DNA of 64,000 nt from positions 2,459,404-2,523,403 of the forward strand of contig NZ_GL629647.1 in the NCBI RefSeq assembly GCF_000185845.1, given 5' to 3'. The notes below the pieces were generated by a model. That model did no database searches. It worked only from the letters and a program-made list of their open reading frames with translations, and had not been told where the DNA came from. Origin of the DNA: Segatella salivae DSM 15606. GTDB taxonomy: Bacteria > Bacteroidota > Bacteroidia > Bacteroidales > Bacteroidaceae. Of this stretch, positions 52,082 to 60,732 are shown piece by piece (the first letter of the stretch is position 1; each line of letters opens with the position of its first letter). Position numbers and translations under genes: made by a program.

Positions 52082-54191
52082 CTTCCTTTTGACGCTATCC
52101 TTGCGCTCGTTTGCCTGTGGTCCTGAGCCAATCATACATAACTTCTATATGATGTGCGTTATTAATGAGAGCGAATTTAGCGACACTTCACCAGACTTTG
52201 TCACGCCGTTGTATAAGTATTGGCAGGCATATACGGGCAAGAAAGAAGGTTTCTTTGACAACGATTGTAGCCTACTCGTTGAGACAGCTCGGCGAAAACA
52301 CGATGCCGAAATGCTTGCTTATGTGCGCAATATCGCTAAATATCAGCAAATATGTGTGCAAAAATATGAGCGGTGGGATTATCCTTCAAAAGCTGAAATC
52401 GCATTAGAGAAAGCACAATTACAACGTATGCGCAATGCCGCTCTTAACTATAAGGGGAGTCGTTTAACTCAACAATACACTTTATTGCTGATGCGTTGCT
52501 ATTTGTTGGAAGCCAATGTCAAGGGCATTCTGAATGTGTGGAACACGCGTGCAAGCCGTTTTCCTGTTGGAATATATAAAGAAATATGTCGCAATATCTA
52601 TGCTTATGCGTTGTTGAACAGCGGGCATCGTAACGAAGCGCTATCCATTTATGTGAGTCAAGGGGATGTAAACAGCATTCAATGGGCTGCTCGTAATTTC
52701 CAGAAATTGGATGGAATTAAAGTCATTTATCATGAGAATCCCAACTCTCCTGCATTGCGTTGGCTCGTTCAAAACTATGTAAATACGGTTCAAGATAATG
52801 CAGATCTCGATTGGATGTATGACTATGTAGGTGCTGATAACACACAACAGGAGACAGAAGCTAAGGCATTTATAGACTTCGCTGAACATGTAGTTGCATC
52901 GCGAAAGAGTAGTGAACCCGCGCTGTGGAAAGCCGCTTCAGCGATGGTTTCCTATACACTTGGTGATATAAAAGCAGCCGAATTGAAGAGCCGTTTGGCT
53001 ATGACGATGAAGGGAACTGTACTTGAATGTGACAATGCTCGGGCCATTCATTTCCTTGCTTCAACGGCTTTGATGCGTGAAGGTGCACCATTTGATGCCG
53101 ACTTTATTGTCAAAGAATTACGCTTTCTCAATAGTAAAGGAACGCCATATCCGTGGGACATGAATTACTATTCACGTGTTTTCAATCGTGTTGTGACGCA
53201 GAATATCATAGCATATTATGCTAAGCATCACAATCATAATATGGTTGCAGCCGCTCAAGGCATGTTAGAGCGTCGGCGACTTCCCAAAAATGATCATGAA
53301 TATACCTATAGTCCAGGTTACTCAAGATATGCAAACTATGACGAATACTTTGGTAGTTTAGACTCGATGACGGCGAATCAGTTGCGTGATTATATTGTTT
53401 TCATGCATGAAAAACATGACAACGATGTGCTGGCTCAATTCATTTTGCAGCAAAATAAGTATCGGAATCCAAGCTATTTTAATGACCTTTTAGGAACCAA
53501 ACTCATTGCCGAGGGACGCTTTTCAGAGGCATTACCTGTGTTGAAGAAAGTGCCATTATCTTATGTGAACGGCCTTGGTATCGCGCTAATTATGGCTCAT
53601 CGGGATTATAAAAAGCCGCGTTGGTTCTTCAAACAGCGTGTAAAGGATATTTATGATCTTGGTGTAGACGAGGAACTTGAAAAGGTTTCGCTGAAATATA
53701 ATCAGAAGATTACGTTCTGTGAAGACATGAGTCGTTTGGAACAACGTTATGAATTAGCCAACGATGCGACGCGTCCTGCGTTGGCATTACAGCTTGCTGT
53801 GCGCTATTATCAAGCTTCTTGTTATGGCGATTGCTGGTATCTGACGCATTATGATAAGCCTTGTGATGATTCAACTCGGGCCTGGGAAAAGGACTTTGCA
53901 CAACAAGCAATGACATATCTTGACGTAGCTAAGAAAGATGTTAAATTGAAACAAGAAGCTCTTTACGCCCGAGCTTATGTGCAACTAAACGTTACCACGA
54001 ACGGAAGTTGGTATGGATATGATTTTAAAGGGTATCAACAGCTCCTCAAACAAGCCCCTGCTTTGGATAAGGTTTATAACGAATTGCTGTTTTATGTGAA
54101 TAGAAACCCCAAACAACTTGCTGAATATGTGACGAAATGTGATGTGATAAAGCAACTGCAAAAGGGTGGGTATGTGGCCTACTATAAGTAG
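52056..54191 (+). CDS. Large secreted helical-repeat protein (unknown function)
   Basis: 711 residues with a signal peptide MKRFIVLFSFLLTLSLRSFAC ending just before or at a cysteine (CGPEP), so either secreted to the periplasm or lipid-anchored. The rest is a long run of amphipathic helices of TPR/SEL1 type (for example EALSIYVSQGDVNSIQWAAR, then RFSEALPVLKKV), plus SCYGDCWYLTHY near residue 590. I recall DUF3142 genes next to long 'ACGP'-starting proteins in other phyla, which suggests a conserved pair, but this needs a search. It ends in a palindrome shared with the sigma gene. Confidence 0.7.
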   Translation: MKRFIVLFSFLLTLSLRSFACGPEPIIHNFYMMCVINESEFSDTSPDFVTPLYKYWQAYTGKKEGFFDNDCSLLVETARRKHDAEMLAYVRNIAKYQQICVQKYERWDYPSKAEIALEKAQLQRMRNAALNYKGSRLTQQYTLLLMRCYLLEANVKGILNVWNTRASRFPVGIYKEICRNIYAYALLNSGHRNEALSIYVSQGDVNSIQWAARNFQKLDGIKVIYHENPNSPALRWLVQNYVNTVQDNADLDWMYDYVGADNTQQETEAKAFIDFAEHVVASRKSSEPALWKAASAMVSYTLGDIKAAELKSRLAMTMKGTVLECDNARAIHFLASTALMREGAPFDADFIVKELRFLNSKGTPYPWDMNYYSRVFNRVVTQNIIAYYAKHHNHNMVAAAQGMLERRRLPKNDHEYTYSPGYSRYANYDEYFGSLDSMTANQLRDYIVFMHEKHDNDVLAQFILQQNKYRNPSYFNDLLGTKLIAEGRFSEALPVLKKVPLSYVNGLGIALIMAHRDYKKPRWFFKQRVKDIYDLGVDEELEKVSLKYNQKITFCEDMSRLEQRYELANDATRPALALQLAVRYYQASCYGDCWYLTHYDKPCDDSTRAWEKDFAQQAMTYLDVAKKDVKLKQEALYARAYVQLNVTTNGSWYGYDFKGYQQLLKQAPALDKVYNELLFYVNRNPKQLAEYVTKCDVIKQLQKGGYVAYYK

Positions 54192-54194
54192 GCC
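54176..54194. terminator. Perfect palindrome shared by two overlapping convergent stops
   Basis: GGCCTACT-ATA-AGTAGGCC. The TAG stop of the plus-strand gene (54189-54191) and the TAG stop of the minus-strand sigma gene (54182-54184) both lie in the arms; the genes overlap by 10 bases. A bidirectional termination signal is likely, though no long T-run follows. Confidence 0.6.
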
Positions 54195-54964
54195 TTGAGC
54201 ATATCTGAAGTCGTATTGCGGTTTAGTTTGCGTACAGCCTTGTTGCGAATCTGGCGTACTCGCTCGCGTTTTAGCCCCATTTTCTCAGCTATTTCAGCAA
54301 AGGTGAGGTGGGGTTGGCCTATTCCATAGAACGCTTCTACTACGTTTTTCTCACGTTGATTGAGGATGTTCATGGCCTGCATAAGCTCTTCTTTGACCGA
54401 CGCTTCAAGCACTTCTTGGTCTGGACGCGCTGCATTGGGGTCGGAAAGTACGCTGAGCAAGCTCATGTTTTTACCATTTTCTAAGGGTGCATCAACGGAA
54501 AAAGCACGACTGTTAGCCTTCTCTTCAGGGCTATTTTCATGCTTTGGAAGTCGGAATATGCCACTCTGTTCGTTGACAGCTGCCTCAATTGCTCGGCGAA
54601 CGAAAGGCTCGGCATAGCCTACAAAGCGTAGACCGCGACTGCCATCAAAGCTCATTGCTGCCTTCATTAGGCCAATATTGCCTTCACTGATGAGGTCAAG
54701 AATGGCTACACCGCGGTCAGTATACTGCTTCGCTATAGCCACAACGAAGCGTAGATTGGCTGAAGTCAGCTTGTTGATGGCACGTTCTGAGCTCGCGCCT
54801 CCTTGCTGAATCTGCTGTGAAAGTTTGTTTTCTTCGTCGTCAGAAAGAAGTTCTTCCTTTCCAATCTCATTGAGATAGAGATTCAATGACTCACTTTCGC
54901 GTTCAGAAAGTGGCTTACCTGTTTTTATCTTCTTCATCTTTTCTTGTTTTATTTTGGTTGTCAT
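54182..54964 (-). CDS. Divergent group-2-like sigma-70 factor
   Basis: 260 residues with sigma region 1.2 (LNLYLNEIGKEELLSDDEE), region 2 (LTSANLRFVVAIAKQYTDRG, DLISEGNIGLMKAAMSFD), a shortened region 3 and region 4.2 (LTFAEIAEKMGLKRERVRQI). The region 2.3-2.4 segment reads RFVGYAEPFVRRAIEAAV, where the primary Bacteroidetes sigma has YAVWWIRQSI: the tryptophan pair used in promoter melting is replaced by PF. It is therefore a paralogue, not the housekeeping factor. ATG 54964 overlaps the DUF4435 gene by 50 bases; ATG 54937 is an alternative. Confidence 0.9.
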   Translation of the reverse strand: MTTKIKQEKMKKIKTGKPLSERESESLNLYLNEIGKEELLSDDEENKLSQQIQQGGASSERAINKLTSANLRFVVAIAKQYTDRGVAILDLISEGNIGLMKAAMSFDGSRGLRFVGYAEPFVRRAIEAAVNEQSGIFRLPKHENSPEEKANSRAFSVDAPLENGKNMSLLSVLSDPNAARPDQEVLEASVKEELMQAMNILNQREKNVVEAFYGIGQPHLTFAEIAEKMGLKRERVRQIRNKAVRKLNRNTTSDMLKAYL

Positions 54965-55979
54965 GAGTTATTGATGTGGCTGAGAACTTCTGCTGCCCAG
55001 CGTCTTTCAATGCCTCAAGTATTTGGTTATATTGTGTCGAAAGCATGTATCCGAGGTTCTTTTTCAACATCGTTTCGGCATCACCAACACTGTTTCTATA
55101 AGCTGAAATCTCTGTTTTATACTGAAGATTATGCAGAGATTGGCGGCCAATTTCTATTTCGCGTTCACGCATAAGCCTACTACACACACGCTCAAGCAAT
55201 GGTAATACGACGTGATTAAATAGGTGATGACCTTGTATATAAAGGTAGGTGTTATGGGGATGAACGCCTAATCGCTCCATGTCTTGTCTTACTTCTTCAT
55301 AGCTTTCACGTGCATCGGGATAGCGAAGTGTTAGTTTTTCAACCGCTTTTTCCACCTTTTTGTGCAGTTGTTCGAGTGTGACTTCGGGATAATCGATATT
55401 GATTTCGCCCATTTTTATTGCGTGATTGAAGTCTGATAAGGTAAATTCTCCATAGTGAGTAGACCTATAAAACCAGATATTCCACACGAAAAGTGGGTAT
55501 ATAATCTCGGAATATTGTCTCATGAAGTCATTGAAATCAAACACCGAATGGTCGTTTAACGACACAGCAACAGCAACGTTATGAAGAGATGAAGCGTAGC
55601 ATTGTAGGTTCTCAATTGAGTATGCATACGTGTGAAAGACAAAGGGATTACTGAGCAATATGCGTGAATTTGGCGAGGAACCCTGCATTAAATAGTCGTA
55701 ATCGGCATCCACACAAGCTATCATATCCTGTCCAACGGCTTCAAGAAGACTGCTGATTGCTGCTTTCTTTCCACGCTCTAAATGAGTTGATCGCGTAGGA
55801 AGCATGACCTCAAAAAAGCGCTCTTGCGTCTCAAATTGACTGAGAATAGTACGCCAAAAGAATACATCTTCATAGCTTTCTACATAGGCAACAATCTTTC
55901 GTTTGGCATATTTTGAAGTCAAACGATTAGCTGCTTTGAAGTAATTTGAAGTGATATTGTCTCTCAATCGGCGTCCCAT
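54915..55979 (-). CDS. DUF4435 protein (TOPRIM-like)
   Basis: 354 residues. The N-terminus has TOPRIM-type acidic motifs: VESYEDVFFW with Glu34 and, after an alternating strand-helix stretch, IACVDADYDYL with Asp91 and Asp93 (E then DxD). A long helical C-terminus follows, including a coiled part ending in a very charged tail (KTRKDEEDKNR). DUF4435 proteins are the nuclease-like partner of AAA ATPases in PARIS-type defence (AriB). Here an AAA gene ends 16 bases upstream and a sigma gene overlaps the end. Confidence 0.85.
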   Translation of the reverse strand: MGRRLRDNITSNYFKAANRLTSKYAKRKIVAYVESYEDVFFWRTILSQFETQERFFEVMLPTRSTHLERGKKAAISSLLEAVGQDMIACVDADYDYLMQGSSPNSRILLSNPFVFHTYAYSIENLQCYASSLHNVAVAVSLNDHSVFDFNDFMRQYSEIIYPLFVWNIWFYRSTHYGEFTLSDFNHAIKMGEINIDYPEVTLEQLHKKVEKAVEKLTLRYPDARESYEEVRQDMERLGVHPHNTYLYIQGHHLFNHVVLPLLERVCSRLMREREIEIGRQSLHNLQYKTEISAYRNSVGDAETMLKKNLGYMLSTQYNQILEALKDAGQQKFSATSITHDNQNKTRKDEEDKNR

Positions 55980-55995
55980 TGTCTGCTGATGTCTT

Positions 55996-56805
55996 TTATA
56001 ATGTGATGTCGGTAACCTCAGTTACGTGATCCATCCAGCCGTTCATGATGACTGCCGGACTATGTGTTGCCAAGATAAGTTGCACATTTGGGTTCAACTG
56101 TAGAATGAGATCAATAAGTTGTTTCTGCCATTCGAAGTGCAAACTAACCTCAGGTTCGTCCATGAAAAGCACGTAAGGTTTACAGTCTTCGACAAGAACG
56201 GTCAACAAAATCACTAACATTTGCTTCTCACCGCTTGACAGTTGATAAGGTGAAAGCACTTCTCCCAGTTGGGTAAAACGAATCTCATTCTCACTTCGAA
56301 TGATACTTTTCCCCGTCTCTTTGAATAGATTATCGATGATGTTTTGAAACAGATTCTTCCCTTGAGAGATGCTTTGTGCTTGCTCAGTTGCGTCATTTCC
56401 TCCGCGCTGTAGCACCTCAATGATGCGGTTTCCGACGTTAACTTGATAGTCAAGATACTTCCGTTGCAATACGAATAGCTGCCAATCAAGTTCTGTTTTC
56501 AGGTTTTCCATTTGGGCAAGTGAGTCACTACTGACCATCGGTCGGTCGAAAGAACGAATCACATCGTATCGAATCCACTTGGCATCTGACGGTTGAACAC
56601 GCAGTCGAACGCCTTTTAACATGTGGCTGGGGAACTCTCCTCCCTGGGCAAGTCCACGGATAACCTTCGATAATATCGTACTTTTTCCGACGCCGTTAAT
56701 ACCACTTAGGATGTTCACCTTGCGGTCAAGATTCCACAAAATGTGCTTTGTTCCACTCCAAAGTGACTCAATCTCTATCTGTTCTATATAGTCTGCGTAT
56801 TTCAT
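55996..56805 (-). CDS. ABC/RecN-like AAA ATPase paired with DUF4435
   Basis: 269 residues: Walker A GINGVGKST (35-43), Q-loop region, signature LSSGEKQMLVILL, Walker B YVLFMDEPEVSLHFEWQ and the switch histidine in LILATHSPAVI. This is the AAA_15/OLD-type ATPase core without its own TOPRIM domain; the TOPRIM-like function would be supplied by the downstream DUF4435 protein. Shorter than most AriA or OLD proteins. First gene of the operon. Confidence 0.88.
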   Translation of the reverse strand: MKYADYIEQIEIESLWSGTKHILWNLDRKVNILSGINGVGKSTILSKVIRGLAQGGEFPSHMLKGVRLRVQPSDAKWIRYDVIRSFDRPMVSSDSLAQMENLKTELDWQLFVLQRKYLDYQVNVGNRIIEVLQRGGNDATEQAQSISQGKNLFQNIIDNLFKETGKSIIRSENEIRFTQLGEVLSPYQLSSGEKQMLVILLTVLVEDCKPYVLFMDEPEVSLHFEWQKQLIDLILQLNPNVQLILATHSPAVIMNGWMDHVTEVTDITL

Positions 56806-56825
56806 TTCCTATGATATCTATAGCG

Positions 56826-56833
56826 CAAATATA
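56826..56833 (-). promoter_or_regulatory. -7 element of the ATPase-DUF4435-sigma operon
   Basis: Minus-strand TATATTTG, 20 bases before the ATPase ATG; it is of the standard TAnnTTTG type. Confidence 0.6.
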
Positions 56834-56876
56834 ATAAATTAAATGCGATGTAGCATGTAGTGACGACATTTTTTAA

Positions 56877-56884
56877 TACTTTTG
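56877..56884 (+). promoter_or_regulatory. -7 element of the EamA transporter gene
   Basis: TACTTTTG, 23 bases before ATG 56908. Confidence 0.5.
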
Positions 56885-56907
56885 TGTGCAAGAAATGATA
56901 GAAAGAA

Positions 56908-57819
56908 ATGAATATTCGGCATAATCTTCCATTACGATCTCATGTGAGTATGTTAATGGCTGAAGTCTTTTGGGGACTTATGGCGCCTTTAGGTAAGGAC
57001 GCAATGAGCCATGGTATCGATGGGATTACTATGGTATCACTGCGTGTTTTCTTTGGAATGGTGCTCTTTTGGCTAACTGCTTTGTGTTTCAAACGGGAGA
57101 AAGTACCTCTTCGTGACAAGCTTCTTTTTGGTGCAGCAGGCCTCTTTGGACTTACGTTTAATCAGTGTTTGTATACTATCGGACTAAGTATTACCTCGCC
57201 AGTCAATTCAAGTATTGTCACAACTTCAATGCCGATATTCGCTATGGTGCTCTCTTTTCTCATCCTGAAAGAGCCAATTACACTCCAAAAAGCCCTCGGA
57301 GTATTCATCGGTTGCTGTGGAGCAGTGACGCTTGTACTAACGAGTGCTGCCGCGATTAGTGATAAAATAGGAGACATTCGCGGTGACTTGATGTGCATAG
57401 GTGCCCAACTTTCCTTTGCACTTTACCTTTCTTTATTCAATAAACTCATTAAACGTTACTCGGTGTTTACCGTCAACAAATGGATGTTTCTGTGGGCAAC
57501 CATATTCATTTGGCCCTTTACTTTTACGCATGTTTCAGGCGTTCAATGGAGCGATGTGCCTCGAATGAGCTTATTAGAAGCAGGTTTTGTCGTCTTCTTT
57601 GGTACGTATTTGAGTTACATTCTCACCATGGTTGGCCAGCAATATCTACGTCCTACGGTGGTCAGTATATATAATTATGTGCAACCGATTGTGGCAGTTT
57701 CCGTTAGTCTTGCAGTGGGATTATGTGTCTTTACATGGCTGCAGGCTGTGGCAGTTGTATTGGTTTTCATGGGCGTTTGGTTCGTTATCAAGAGCAAATC
57801 AAGGCGAGAACTGCAATGA
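56908..57819 (+). CDS. EamA/DMT-superfamily transporter
   Basis: Ten hydrophobic segments in two five-helix EamA repeats, each with the family pattern (AEVFWGLMAPLGKDAM in the first, LSFALYLSLFNKLIKRYS in the second; the SPVNSSIVTTSMPIFAMVLSF helix carries the conserved proline). 303 residues. Members export amino acids or metabolites; the neighbours are sulfur amino acid genes, which hints at, but does not prove, a related substrate. Confidence 0.88.
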   Translation: MNIRHNLPLRSHVSMLMAEVFWGLMAPLGKDAMSHGIDGITMVSLRVFFGMVLFWLTALCFKREKVPLRDKLLFGAAGLFGLTFNQCLYTIGLSITSPVNSSIVTTSMPIFAMVLSFLILKEPITLQKALGVFIGCCGAVTLVLTSAAAISDKIGDIRGDLMCIGAQLSFALYLSLFNKLIKRYSVFTVNKWMFLWATIFIWPFTFTHVSGVQWSDVPRMSLLEAGFVVFFGTYLSYILTMVGQQYLRPTVVSIYNYVQPIVAVSVSLAVGLCVFTWLQAVAVVLVFMGVWFVIKSKSRRELQ

Positions 57820-57893
57820 AATAATGATAGATACCATCATTGTGGTATGCAAAATGCCTATAATGTGCGATATGTCGGCTCATAATTAAATCC

Positions 57894-57901
57894 TACCTTT
57901 G
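57894..57901 (+). promoter_or_regulatory. -7 element of metY
   Basis: TACCTTTG followed by C, 39 bases before the metY ATG. The leader is too short for a known SAM riboswitch. Confidence 0.6.
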
Positions 57902-57940
57902 CAACATAATTACTAACATCATAAAAGAAAGGATTAGACA

Positions 57941-59230
57941 ATGAGCAACGAAAAGAAACTCCATTTCGAGACATTACAGCTTCATGTAGGACAGGAACAA
58001 GCCGATCCAACCACTGATTCACGTGCCGTTCCAATCTATCAAACTACATCTTACGTCTTCCATAATGCCCAACATGCTGCTGATCGCTTTGCATTGAAAG
58101 ATGCAGGAAATGTATATGGTCGTCTCACTAACACCACTCAAGCTGTTTTTGAGGAGCGAGTTGCTGCATTGGAAGGGGGAGTTGCTGGCTTAGCTTTAGC
58201 CTCTGGAGCTGCTGCAGTGACGTATACCATCACGAATATTGCCTTTAGTGGTGACCACGTTGTAGCCAGTAAAACCATCTATGGAGGCACATATAACCTC
58301 CTCGCTCATACCTTAAAGCGACAAGGAATCACTACAACCTTCGTCGATCCTGACGATTATGATGCGCTCGAAGCAGCCATTCAGCCTAACACAAAGCTTG
58401 TATATATAGAGACGTTAGGTAATCCTAACTCTAACATTTCAGACATAGAACGATGTGCAGAGATAGCACATCGCCATGGATTACCATTGGTTATCGACAA
58501 CACCTTTGGCACTCCATATCTCATTCGGCCTTTAGAGCATGGCGCAGATGTTGTTGTTCACTCTGCAACGAAGTTCATTGGTGGACACGGAACGTCTTTA
58601 GGTGGTGTCATTGTTGATGGTGGTTCCTTCGATTGGAAAGCCCAAGGAGATCGTTTTCCAGGCTTTACTGAGCCCGATTCTTCCTATCATGGCATCACGT
58701 TTGGTGACCTTCCAGCACCTTTTGTGACTCGAGTTCGCACCTTGTTACTACGTGATGAGGGCGCAGCGATATCTCCTTTTAACGCTTTTATCTTGCTACA
58801 GGGGCTTGAAACGCTTAGTCTTCGTGTTGAGCGTCATGTCTATAATACGCTCAAAGTGCTTGATTATCTGAAGCAACAACCCATGGTTAAGAAGATTAAT
58901 CACCCTGCTTTGTCCGATCATCCCAATCATAATCTCTACCAACGCTACTTCCCTAATGGTGCAGGAAGCATCTTTACGTTCGAGATTAAGGGCGATCAGA
59001 AGACGGCATTCGACTTTATCGACCATCTAAAGATATTCTCTTTACTGGCTAATGTGGCTGATGTTAAGAGCTTGGTTATACATCCTTTGTCTACTACTCA
59101 CTCTGAACTTAGCCGCGAAGAAGCAGCAGATCAGGGAATCTTTGAAAGCACTATACGTCTCTCAATAGGTACAGAACACTACCAAGATATTATCGATGAC
59201 CTCGATCAGGCCTTCGAAGCAGTAAAGTAA
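57941..59230 (+). CDS. metY: O-acetylhomoserine sulfhydrylase (aminocarboxypropyltransferase)
   Basis: PLP enzyme making homocysteine from O-acetylhomoserine and sulfide. Cys/Met metabolism PLP fold: TLQLHVGQEQADPTTDSRAVPIYQTTSYVF is split over residues 11-40, YGRLTNTTQ supplies phosphate contacts, and the PLP lysine is in VVHSATKFIGGHGTSLGG. The length of 429 residues favours O-acetylhomoserine sulfhydrylase over the shorter cystathionine enzymes. cysK follows 65 bases later. Confidence 0.93.
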   Translation: MSNEKKLHFETLQLHVGQEQADPTTDSRAVPIYQTTSYVFHNAQHAADRFALKDAGNVYGRLTNTTQAVFEERVAALEGGVAGLALASGAAAVTYTITNIAFSGDHVVASKTIYGGTYNLLAHTLKRQGITTTFVDPDDYDALEAAIQPNTKLVYIETLGNPNSNISDIERCAEIAHRHGLPLVIDNTFGTPYLIRPLEHGADVVVHSATKFIGGHGTSLGGVIVDGGSFDWKAQGDRFPGFTEPDSSYHGITFGDLPAPFVTRVRTLLLRDEGAAISPFNAFILLQGLETLSLRVERHVYNTLKVLDYLKQQPMVKKINHPALSDHPNHNLYQRYFPNGAGSIFTFEIKGDQKTAFDFIDHLKIFSLLANVADVKSLVIHPLSTTHSELSREEAADQGIFESTIRLSIGTEHYQDIIDDLDQAFEAVK

Positions 59231-59242
59231 ATGAAAGGAAAG

Positions 59243-59264
59243 GGGAGGCTTTTTATAGCCTCTC
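59243..59264 (+). terminator. Hairpin between metY and cysK
   Basis: GGGAGGCT-type stem (59243-59250) pairs with AGCCTCTC (59257-59264) around TTTTAT; only a weak T tract follows, so it may terminate partly or process the transcript. Confidence 0.45.
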
Positions 59265-59295
59265 TTAAGTTAAACAAATATTAAGTACAGGAAAT

Positions 59296-60243
59296 ATGAC
59301 AAAGATTTATAAACAGATAACAGACCTTATAGGTCACACTCCCTTAGTAGAACTCCCGAAATATTCAAAGTTTCGTGGTGTTGATACGCCTATTATAGGA
59401 AAAGTTGAGTATTTTAACCCAGGCGGAAGTGTTAAGGATCGCATTGCCTTGGCAATGATTGAAGACGCTGAAAAGGCTGGAAAACTCAAGCCGGGAGCTA
59501 CAATCATCGAGCCAACGAGTGGCAACACAGGCGTTGGTTTGGCTTTAGTGGCAGCCGTGAAAGGCTATCGTCTCATTCTCACCATGCCCGAAACGATGAG
59601 TGTAGAGCGTCGTTCTTTGGTGAAAGCTTATGGTGCTCAGGTGAAACTTACAAGCGGAAAAGATGGTATGAAGGGTGCAATCAAGGCGGCAGAAGAGCTT
59701 CGTGACAGCATCGAAGGTAGCATAATACTCGGTCAATTCACGAATATGGCCAACCCAAGAGTACACTATTTGACCACTGGTCCAGAGGTTTGGAGTGACA
59801 CAAATGGCCAAGTTGACATCTTTGTTGCAGGCGTTGGAACGGGTGGAACGATTACAGGCATCGGCCAATATCTAAAAGAACAGAACCCCAATGTACGCAT
59901 TGTAGCCGTTGAACCCACTGATTCTGCAGTGTTAAGTGGCGGCAATAGTGGACCTCATAAGATACAAGGTATCGGCGCAGGCTTTATCCCTGACACCTAC
60001 AATAGTGCTTATATAGACGAAGTTTTCAAAGTAGAAAATGACCAAGCTATACTTACTGGTCGCCTGTTAGCACAGCAAGAAGGTCTCTTAGTGGGTATAT
60101 CTTCGGGCGCAGCTGCCTTTGCTGCCACCGAGATTGCACGTCGTCCAGAGAACAAAGGCAAACAAATCGTGACGTTGTTCCCTGATACTGGAGAGCGTTA
60201 TTTGTCTACCGTTCTCTACGCGTTTGACGAATATCCCCTCTAA
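59296..60243 (+). CDS. cysK: Cysteine synthase A
   Basis: O-acetylserine sulfhydrylase. PLP lysine in FNPGGSVKDRIA near residue 44, substrate loop PTSGNTGVGLA, phosphate loop VGTGGTITGIGQ and the serine of GISSGAA. 315 residues, full length. With metY it forms a sulfide-assimilation cluster. Confidence 0.95.
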   Translation: MTKIYKQITDLIGHTPLVELPKYSKFRGVDTPIIGKVEYFNPGGSVKDRIALAMIEDAEKAGKLKPGATIIEPTSGNTGVGLALVAAVKGYRLILTMPETMSVERRSLVKAYGAQVKLTSGKDGMKGAIKAAEELRDSIEGSIILGQFTNMANPRVHYLTTGPEVWSDTNGQVDIFVAGVGTGGTITGIGQYLKEQNPNVRIVAVEPTDSAVLSGGNSGPHKIQGIGAGFIPDTYNSAYIDEVFKVENDQAILTGRLLAQQEGLLVGISSGAAAFAATEIARRPENKGKQIVTLFPDTGERYLSTVLYAFDEYPL

Positions 60244-60282
60244 AACTCCATGCTAAATTAACCACTAATAGTTGAGTTTGCG

Positions 60283-60317
60283 AGCCCTTTCGCTCTCTTT
60301 TCGGGGCGAAAGTGGCT
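60283..60317 (+). terminator. Terminator after cysK
   Basis: AGCCCTTTCGC (60283-60293) pairs with GCGAAAG plus GGCT (60306-60317) with one bulged T; the tail is only moderately T-rich. Confidence 0.55.
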
Positions 60318-60547
60318 TTAATGTGATAAGCAAGTCACACTATTTATTGTAAAATTCGGCTCGCATAGCTGCCACAACTGAATGTAAGCGCTGAATCATA
60401 CAGGCTATTTGTAAAAACAACGCCACTCGCTTCTCTTTAGCTTTTTATTCAAACAATATTCTTATTGCTATTATTTTGTAATCCATTGGCATTCAAAAGG
60501 TTATAAGTAGTCAATCGAAATGTATTATAACCTCCCATGATTTGAAT

Positions 60548-60640
60548 TGCAATGTGCGTCATTTTAGCGCATGATTTGCGTCATATTACCTACTAAAGTG
60601 TACCGAATTACACGCTCATTTGCGTCATATCGTTTTATCA
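60548..60640 (+). repeat. Dispersed palindromic island, copy G
   Basis: Three TGCGTCAT boxes (60554, 60577 and 60620 onward) with GTGTA-CCGAAT-TACAC in the centre and AATTACACGCTCATTTGCG at 60606-60624, matching the consensus of the family closely. Confidence 0.65.
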
Positions 60641-60732
60641 TCTGCTTTTATCGTTGAGGCTTTTTGCAACGAAAAAAGTTGTATAAAATAAAATATCACG
60701 CGCACAAGAACGTTATAATACAAATAGAAAGT

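Larger units (their letters stand above)
60244..60732. other. Intergenic space before the polysaccharide locus
   Basis: Contains the cysK terminator and repeat island G (60548-60640). No -7 element of good quality was found directly before the OPX gene. No gene is supported. Confidence 0.5.

Noticed and set aside
57820..57940. Possible SAM riboswitch before metY
   Set aside because: The -7 element at 57894 leaves a leader of about 35 bases, too short, and no conserved core is seen.
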